NCBI RefSeq assembly: GCF_036850765.1
Contig: NC_089493.1
Location: forward strand, 193,334,706 to 193,398,705
DNA: 64,000 bases
Source: Saccopteryx bilineata
Lineage: Eukaryota > Chordata > Mammalia > Chiroptera > Emballonuridae
Direction: 5' to 3'
Part shown: one piece after another, positions 57,915-64,000 of the stretch
Numbering within the stretch: position 1 is the stretch's first letter
Layout: each line of letters starts with the position of its first letter
Translations under genes and position numbers: made by a program
Notes under the pieces: generated by a model
What the model saw: only the letters and a program-made list of their open reading frames with translations
Database searches by the model: none
Told to the model about the DNA's origin: nothing

Positions 57915-58095
57915 TAAAGGACATGGCGCTCTGACTTTAGGAGTAGTATGAACTTGGTTCAAGTCTCTAGTTGATCCCTTTAAAAGCTGTGTGACCTTGG
58001 GGAAAACACTTTACCTCTCTGAGCCAAGGTTCTCTACCTGCTAAATTTACATGGTCCTTTGGAGGGGCAAGTATAATAATACATGAAAATGTTCG
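57915..58095 (+). repeat. MIR SINE fragment
   Basis: A well-preserved plus-strand MIR with 'gaacttggttcaagtctcta', 'agctgtgtgaccttggggaa' and 'aacactttacctctctgagc'. Confidence 0.8.
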
Positions 58096-58149
58096 CAAAT
58101 GCCTCTAAAGTCTTTAAATTGTGTGATGTCGAAGCAGAAAGCAGAGAGG

Positions 58150-58345
58150 CCCGGTGAGAGGGTGCTGGCTCAGATGTCGGGCAGGTGTGGGTCTGTGTCC
58201 TGGCTCCATTCTTTCCCCGGTGTATGACCTTGAGCAAGTTATGCTATCTCTCTGGGTCTCAGCTTGCTCCTTTGTTAAAGGACATTCTATAGAAAGCAAT
58301 TAGCCTACTGCTAGCCACCACGAGGGCCCTCAAAGTGGGAGTTGT
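58150..58345 (+). repeat. MIR SINE fragment
   Basis: Plus-strand MIR with 'gtcctggctccattctttcc', 'gtatgaccttgagcaagtta' and 'tctctctgggtctcagcttg'. Confidence 0.75.
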
Positions 58346-58349
58346 TCGT

Positions 58350-59330
58350 ATTTTTAATAACACAACAGGGCGATGGCATTATTCATCTTTTCCAAATTTT
58401 AGAATTCCAGCGAGTGTAAGCCAGGTAAAGCCTGAGCAAGTGCAGGTGGAGTGGGCGGTGTGATGAGTGATGTGCTATTATTTGTTTTTCCTCTTTCAAG
58501 ATGCTCAGCATCAGCAGACTGCTCTTGGCATCACCCCGCTCTTGGCAAGCGCCTTGCATTTCATCCAGAACTTGGAGGCTGTTCTAATTGCAGAAAAAAA
58601 TCTGAGAACAAGGCAGCCTCCAGCCCAGAGTGGTCCAGGCTGTTTCCAGGGGGCCCATCCCCAGGACCCAGCTCCTCCACCTGTCTCCCTTCTGCATGGT
58701 CTGCTCACTTCAGCATGACCTGAAACCCCCTTGCCTCGGAAGGTGCTGTCCCCATGCCCCTTGAAATAGCCCTCACCACCACTCTACCCCCCCCCCAGAT
58801 CATCTGGGCTGAGCTGCAGGTGCCTCTGCCCAGGGTAAGGCAGATGTCCCCAGTCTGTGTCCCCCGGGCATCCTTAATTCATTCCACCACGCCTGATATT
58901 CCAAGCACTCAGTTGTCTGCTCTGTGCCTGGTTCCCTCCCAGCCGGCGCCCTCAGAGAGGGCAGGGACAGGGGTCCACAGAGCCCATGGTGGACACTGGC
59001 AGAGTGAACACACAGAGACCGGTTATCTCTTCTCCTTTTCTGTCCTCACCCCCTCAAATACAATACCTTCAGCTGTTAATAGATCCATTCCATCTGCGCC
59101 CACTTCTGTCACCACTTTGGTCAATGACAGGAGTCCTTGTAAGGGAGTACGTGCCTGCCAATTCTGGTTCGGTTTGGTTTTGAAGCAAATGGGCTTATTT
59201 CCTCCAGGCGGCTTGTCTCCCATAACAGTGACCCTCAGGCCAGGGGACAAAAGCTTGCCAGGTGTTTTAGTGTTCACCCGTGGGTTGGCTTTAAGAACGG
59301 CAGGCACCCACGTGGCCTGTGGCGTCAGGT
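58350..59330. other. Unique noncoding sequence, no gene recognised
   Basis: A stretch resembling a splice acceptor (pyrimidine-rich TTTTTCCTCTTTCAAG ending near 58,500) precedes an open segment of about 70 codons. No domain or splice donor is clear, so it is not called as an exon. A 230-codon plus-strand frame from 58,754 runs into a MIR and looks spurious. Confidence 0.35.
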
Positions 59331-59334
59331 TTGG

Positions 59335-59460
59335 AGAGTGGTTGGGGGTCCAGGGGCTGGGACCAGACTGCCTGATTCCAAGCCCCAGACGTATTGAAAC
59401 TCTTTGTGCCTCAGTCTCCTCATCTGTAAAATGGGGATATATGTAATCGTACATAACCTG
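59335..59460 (+). repeat. MIR SINE fragment
   Basis: Plus-strand MIR with 'gaccagactgcctgattcca', 'tgcctcagtctcctcatctg' and 'taaaatggggatatatgtaa'. Confidence 0.8.
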
Positions 59461-59469
59461 CCTCCCCGG

Positions 59470-59700
59470 CTTTTGTCTAGTCTTTCCAGCCCCCCAGTCC
59501 CACGCCTCACCACCTGCTCAGCCTCCATCATACCTGAGCACTGCCCTGTGGGCTGAGGTACCGTCTTCCTCTTATCCATCTGGAAAACTCCTAGTCGTCC
59601 TTCAAGTCCTCCGTTTTGCCCTCCTTGCCCCCCCCCCCCCCCGGGGGAAGACTTGGGCACTCCACCTCGGGTTCAATTCAGTCTTCACAAACCATGGCTC
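59470..59700 (+). repeat. L2 LINE fragment with C-run
   Basis: Plus-strand L2. 'ggaaaactcctagtcgtcct', then 'tcaagtcctccgttttgccc' is followed by a C-run of about 19 (59,625-59,642) and 'cacctcgggttcaattcagt'. Confidence 0.55.
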
Positions 59701-59755
59701 ACAGCCCATACACGGCTCAGAAAATCATGGTCGTGGGTCTTGACCAGCACTTTCT

Positions 59756-60167
59756 TTTTTTTTTTTTTTTTTTTTTTTTTTCTTTTCATTTTTCTGAAGC
59801 TGGAAATAGGGAGAGACAGTCAGACAGACTCCCACATGCGCCCGACCGGGATCCACCCGGCACGCCCACCAGGGGCGAAGCTCTGCCCACCAGGGGGCAA
59901 TGCTCTGCCCATCCTGGGCGTCACCATGTTGCGACCAGAGCCACTCTAGCGCCTGGGGCAGAGGCCACAGAGCCATCCCCAGCGCCCGGGCCATCTTTGC
60001 TCCTATGGAGCCTTGGCTGCGGGAGGGGACGAGAGAGACAGAGAGGAAAGCGCGGCGGAGGGGTGGAGAAGCAAATGGGCGCTTCTCCTGTGTGCCCTGG
60101 CCGGGAATCGAACCCGGGTCCTCCGCACGCTAGGCCGACGCTCTACCGCTGAGCCAACCGGCCAGGG
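59756..60167 (-). mobile_element. Rhin-1-type SINE, subgroup A
   Basis: Full-length minus copy with a T-run of about 27, 'cttttcatttttctgaagct', GC-rich body, 'gaatcgaacccgggtcctcc' and 'gagccaaccggccagggc'. A perfect 17-bp TSD, CTTGACCAGCACTTTCT, is at 59,739-59,755 and 60,168-60,184. The perfect TSD and nearly intact sequence mark it as one of the youngest insertions in the window. Confidence 0.96.
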
Positions 60168-60239
60168 CTTGACCAGCACTTTCTGATACATGAACTAGAC
60201 TGGAAAACACAAGCGGGTGGCCAGGTGTGGTTATAGCAG

Positions 60240-60475
60240 AGGATGAATATAGCGCAGGCTATGGAGTCACACTGCCTGAGTTCAAGTCTGGCTCTACAGT
60301 GTACGAGCCATGACCTTGGGTGAGTGAGTCCATCTCCCTGTGCCTCCGTTTTCTCGTCTGGAAAGTGTTATGAATTCGTTAGTAATTCACTTAATCTTCC
60401 TGAGAAGCCATGAAGAGAGCGTTATCATGATCATTTATATCTCTTAGAAAAAGTCTCTGAGCATAGTCAGTGCTA
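60240..60475 (+). repeat. MIR SINE fragment
   Basis: Plus-strand MIR with 'aggctatggagtcacactgc', 'ctgagttcaagtctggctct', 'gtgcctccgttttctcgtct' and 'ggaaagtg'. Confidence 0.8.
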
Positions 60476-60489
60476 TCCACAGGTCAGCT

Positions 60490-60530
60490 AGAGTGTGCGT
60501 GCATGCGTGCATACGTGTGCACGTGTGTGT
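60490..60530. repeat. GT-rich short repeat
   Basis: GTGTGCGTGCATGCGTGCAT followed by ACGTGTGCACGTGTGTGTG, mostly alternating purine-pyrimidine. Confidence 0.75.
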
Positions 60531-61194
60531 GACTGTGGTTTATGATGAGCACGAACCGAAAGCCTCTTCTCCGGATCCTCCAGCCCCTCCCTCACCCCTG
60601 CCATCCCCCCGTGCAAACACTCTGGGCTTGTTTGGCACGGGGTGACTTTCTCAGGCTACCTGGTCACCGCGAGGGAGACTTATGTGACCACCTCTCACTA
60701 TCAGTGAGAGGGAGGAAGGCAGGAGGGACCCTCGACTGAGAAATGGAGCTTCCTCACTGAACCCCAGGAAAATGGAAACTCCAGCTGACCTAAGAGATTT
60801 CTATAATGAGAGAAAAACCAATTTAAATGCAAATAGCCCGCAGCACCGTGCCTGCATGCGCGGGGGAAGGCTGGGCTATCGAGAAGAACTGGGAAAACAA
60901 ACCAGGCAGAGGCCGGCTTACCAGTGGGCAGGAGCGTTGCTTTAGCCATTGAGAATTAAGGTCTAAATTAGTGACAAAGAATCATATGCACTGCTGGCCA
61001 CATTCCTGGGGCTTCATGGTGCCCACTGAGAAATGGGTGTCCCTAAGGTATGAGCCACTACCATTTACGAAGCCCCCAGAAGGTGTCAGCTGTCATGTAA
61101 GGCATAGAAAACAAGAGATGCACCATAGACTGACCCCCAAGGGGCTTACGGCCTGGGAGACTGTCAGACTCCAAAGTCAACTCTGGGACCTCAT

Positions 61195-61370
61195 TAAGAA
61201 CTTACGTTTTTATTGAGTATTTGCTATGTGCCAAGCCCAAGGTTAAATGCTTTCTGTGATGGTAACTCATCAAATTTTCACGGGGCCCCATTATTATTCC
61301 CATTTTACAGATAAGGAAACTGAGGTTCCAAGAGGGTCAGAAACTCGCCCTGGTTGCTGGGATTGGGACC
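61195..61370 (-). repeat. MIR SINE fragment
   Basis: A well-preserved reverse MIR. Landmarks are 'ttgagtatttgctatgtgcc', 'ggtaactcatcaaattttca', 'cccattttacagataaggaa' and 'actgaggttccaagagggtc'. Confidence 0.85.
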
Positions 61371-61759
61371 CATCCAGGGCTCTGGTTCCTACCCTCCCTG
61401 GCATACTAAGAGGGCGTGTGTCCCCAGGAGTCCTCTGTAGAGCAGAGGAGGCCGCAGCCAGGATGTCCCAGAACAGAGCCTCCCAGTGGCCATGGCCCAG
61501 GGAAGCAAAAACACCCCTGTTCAAGGAGTCAAGAGCTATGGGTGCTGTACCGTTAGCTGGCCCTGTGTCCTTGGGGGTCACTTTACCTTTCTGGGTTGCA
61601 TGTACCGATACTGTATAAAATAAGAGGCCATAAAATCGCATTACTCTCAGCTTCCAGCTACTCCCAAGAACAGCCCTGGCCCCGCTGACAAAGCACCTGC
61701 TCTGGCCTTTTTTTATGCCCCACCCCTGCCCTCCACCCCTCCCGGCCCATATCTGTTGC

Positions 61760-62000
61760 AACAGAGACCTTTAATTTCCTTGTCTGGTTTCATAATTCAA
61801 GGACAGCACCATCTGCCACATTAAATCCATGCTCTCTGCTAGCCTCCTTATCAAAACGAGAGATGGATAAAGGCTTCAGCCGGGTTAGTTCACGACTGGA
61901 GCAGGAGCTGGCAGAACCAAACGGGGGCAGCTTTGGCCTCGCAAGCCGTCTTAATCCACTAATCGCCTGGTAGGGCCCCAGAGCCATTCTGTCACCGTCA
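61760..62000. promoter_or_regulatory. Candidate conserved noncoding element
   Basis: A repeat-free block with clustered homeodomain-type cores: TTTAATTTCC near 61,770, CATAATTCAAGG near 61,790, ACATTAAATCC near 61,818, TCTTAATCCACTAATCGCC near 61,948. The paired TAATCC/CTAATCG sites within 20 bp are notable. Enhancer function is inferred from composition only. Confidence 0.35.
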
Positions 62001-62017
62001 CCACCTACCCGGGCCAG

Positions 62018-62056
62018 ATCCCGATGATGAGGATGATGACGGTGATGGTGGTGACA
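62018..62056. repeat. GATGATG/GGTGGT short repeat
   Basis: Repeated GATGATGA and GGTGATGGTGGTGA units. Confidence 0.7.
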
Positions 62057-62265
62057 TTTCCTGAGGCTCTTCGGAGTCCGGCATTTTCTTACGTGTTTAA
62101 TGCAGGTGGATCAATTTATTTCATCCCCATCACAACTCTGCCTGGAAGGAGCTAATAATAATAACAGCCCCACTTTACAGATGCAGAAATTGAGGTCCAG
62201 AAGGCTTAAGAAACTTGCCGAAGGCCACACAGCCAGCAGTCAACAGAGGCTGACTTTGAAAAGGC
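62050..62265 (-). repeat. MIR SINE fragment
   Basis: Reverse MIR with 'cccatcacaactctgcctgg', 'cccactttacagatgcagaa', 'attgaggtccagaaggctta' and 'aactgccgaaggccacacag'-like end. Confidence 0.85.
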
Positions 62266-62374
62266 TGTGAAATAAACACAGGCCTGCAAAGATGGGCAGC
62301 CTGCCAGGAGCCAGGCCTCGCAGCTGAGCCTCTGACCTCTGGTGTTTGAGTCGTGGACACCACTCTCCTTTATT

Positions 62375-62615
62375 AAATATTCGTGTGACGTGTTCTTATG
62401 GAGCAGCTCACCATGTGCCAGGTGCCATTCTGCACACCTGACAGACAGCAAAGAGCAAGGCCCGCGGGCCCCTTGCCTAGGGCACCAAACAAGCAACTAA
62501 ATAAACAGACATGATCATGGTAGGTGACGGTAAAGTGTACCCACCCCCCAAATGCAAAAGGCTGGTCAGGGAAGGCTTCCTGGAGGAGAGGACTTTTGAG
62601 CAGAAATGTGGATAT
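62375..62615 (-). repeat. L2 LINE fragment
   Basis: Reverse L2. Landmarks are 'ccatgtgccaggtgccattc', 'caactaaataaacagacatg', 'ctggtcagggaaggcttcct' and 'ggaggagaggacttttgagc'. Confidence 0.75.
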
Positions 62616-62639
62616 CCAGCCACGCCCCTGGATTTCTCA

Positions 62640-62850
62640 GCCTCGGCACGCGGGACATTTTGGCCCGATGATGCTTCATTATGGGGCTTGTCCTGTGCAT
62701 TATAGGACGTTTAGCAGCATCTCTGACCTCCACCACAAGATGCTGGATGCAGTCCCCTCTCTAGGGTGACAAAAAAAAAGCTGTCTGCAGACATCACTCA
62801 GTGGCTCCTGGAGAGCAGAAGCATACCCAGTTGAGAACCCCTGAGCCGTA
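62640..62850 (-). mobile_element. MER20-like hAT-Charlie MITE
   Basis: Reversed MER20. Landmarks are 'cctcggcacgcgggacattt', 'tggcccgatgatgcttcatt', 'tgtcctgtgcattataggac', 'gtttagcagcatctctgacc', 'tgtctgcagacatcactcag' and the terminus 'cagttgagaacccctgag'. It has no coding capacity. Confidence 0.85.
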
Positions 62851-63004
62851 AGCTTAGTAAAGCCAGCAACATGCGTAGCAGGAACAGCAGGGCAGGCTGT
62901 GTGTTGGAGAAGCAGGAAGAAGGCTGGTTTGGCTGGAGGGGAGCAGGCCAGGGGATGCTCGTGGCAGCATGCTTCTTCAAACTCCCTAGAGAGTCCTCGG
63001 CGAC

Positions 63005-63110
63005 ACTTACGGACTTCCTCCTCTGTGCCAGGCGCTGGGCCAGCCGTGCCCAAGGATGCAGCACATGCTCCAAGGTGATAACAGTCTGCGTGGCTGGATG
63101 AGACACAGGT
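63005..63110 (-). repeat. L2/MIR-type fragment
   Basis: 'cctctgtgccaggcgctggg', then 'aaggtgataacagtctgcgt' resembles the reversed end of L2 or MIR. It is too short to decide which. Confidence 0.35.
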
Positions 63111-63114
63111 GACT

Positions 63115-63960
63115 GAGAAGGCAGCTGTCACCACGGGGCTGTCCGTGGTAACAGAATATTCTGGACAGAAGGCAAGCAGAGAGCCACTTCAAAGGCAGTG
63201 ACCACAAAGCCGGGGGCCCTGGGAGAGCAATGTCTGGGCTGCTGCTGGAAAGGGTGATAACAGGAAATGGAGGCCTCTACCTTCCCAGCATCCCAGCCCT
63301 TCCCTTTTCCATTAGCAACTACCCTACCCCCCCTTCCCCCCCCCCCCCCCGTGCCCGGCCGCAGGCAATTTTGGTAGAATTACTAATCATGGTGCCCCCC
63401 CCCAGCCTAGCCAAGGGGCTGGCATGAGACCCAAGCTTGGCCATGGCATACTTTCTTCCTGAAATTAGAATACTGGGCAGAGAGACCCAAGGGCAGAGAA
63501 TGGCTTGAGTTGATTTTTCTAACGGGGACGGAGCAGACGGCCTCTTTTGTTCTGACATTATTTGTTCCTCTCTCCACTCCCGAGAAGGCCTCGATTTTCA
63601 GCTTTTCCTTCTAATTCCCTTCCAGTAGGTATCTGTGGAGCTCGCCGGAATGGGTTGGTGATGCTTGAAACCCCAACTGAAACGTGATCAGTGCAATGGG
63701 AACCGGGAATAGAGGGGCAGAGGGCTGATGTTCTGCACGCACTGCTTCCTATCAGATAAGCCGCGTGCCCCGCTCTCTCCTAGCCACCCCGGGCTTCTTG
63801 GGGCCAGGCTCACAGCACGCACAGGGCTGGCTTCTCCTTCGTCCCTGTCCCGCTGGTTTGTAACCGCTCATTTCTTCGTGGATTGATTTGTTTAATGTCA
63901 TCCTCTCCCACTCTGCTGGAAGGTCCCATGACGATGAAGTGTGTGGAGCCTAACCCAGAA
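63115..63960. other. Unique noncoding sequence, no gene recognised
   Basis: No exon, RNA or named repeat is recognised apart from C-runs at about 63,337 and 63,397. Confidence 0.4.
63337..63352 (+). repeat. C-run
   Basis: A cytosine run of about 16 after CCCTTCC. Length is uncertain. Confidence 0.75.
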
Positions 63961-64000
63961 GGGTGACCAACTGTCCCGATTTGCCTTGGTTGAGGGCATT
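63961..64000. repeat. Start of an unnamed DNA-repeat, cut by window end
   Basis: 'gggtgaccaactgtcccgat', then 'ttgccttggttgaggg' matches the inverted end of a recurrent mammalian DNA element. The rest lies outside the window. Confidence 0.4.

Noticed and set aside
58754..59446. 230-codon open frame on plus
   Set aside because: No domain, biased composition, and its 3' part is a MIR remnant with the TCATCTGTAAAATGGGG landmark.

Overview
This is mammalian nuclear DNA, most likely from a rhinolophoid bat (horseshoe, Old World leaf-nosed or related bats). Six copies of a long tRNA-headed SINE that I recognise as the Rhin-1 type are present. They begin with a head reading GGCCCTGGCCGGTTGGCTC, carry a GC-rich body and have tails ending CTTCAGAAAAAT. 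Several copies of other bat-type tRNA SINEs lie beside a fossil background found in all placental mammals: MIR, L2, old L1, MLT-type LTRs, MER5A, MER20 and a Tigger-like element. The species call is an inference from SINE families.

I find no protein-coding host gene, no convincing exon and no structural RNA gene. Long open frames fall in repeats, microsatellites or GC-rich DNA and lack recognisable domains. The window is therefore intergenic or lies inside a large intron. The only recognisable coding capacity is in a LINE-1 on the minus strand (25,830-32,182): decayed ORF1 and ORF2 with endonuclease and reverse transcriptase regions.

Layout. 0-6 kb: mostly unique sequence with an L2 and an MLT1-type LTR, then a moderately CpG-rich, regulatory-looking segment near 4.5-5.25 kb. 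6-22 kb: Tigger-like element, L2, MIRs, L1 fragment, LTR fragment, MER5A copies, a complex CA repeat, a conserved-looking block at 16.1-16.4 kb and a 268-nt pure purine tract at 20.65 kb. 21-25.8 kb: L2/MIR-rich DNA with a GGAT array. 25.8-32.2 kb: near-full-length L1 with a 15-bp target-site duplication (TSD), itself interrupted by a Rhin-1 SINE with its own 13-bp TSD. 32-48 kb: L2/MIR, GT and GA microsatellites, an RFX X-box-like site, three more Rhin-1 copies, an old L1 3' end and a CCCCTT hexanucleotide array. 48-64 kb: further SINEs, MLT1-type LTR, a G-quadruplex-type repeat, two more Rhin-1 copies, a TG-rich array, a second conserved-looking block at 61.76-62.0 kb and a MER20.

The observations I rate highest are the repeated CTCF-like core carried by every Rhin-1 copy, the nested and datable L1/Rhin-1 insertion, an in-frame 51-bp tandem duplication inside the L1 ORF2, the very long polypurine tract, two RFX-type palindromes and two candidate conserved noncoding blocks. 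Repeat names and boundaries come from reading the sequence against remembered consensus structure, not from a database search. Boundaries are exact only where a TSD is given.
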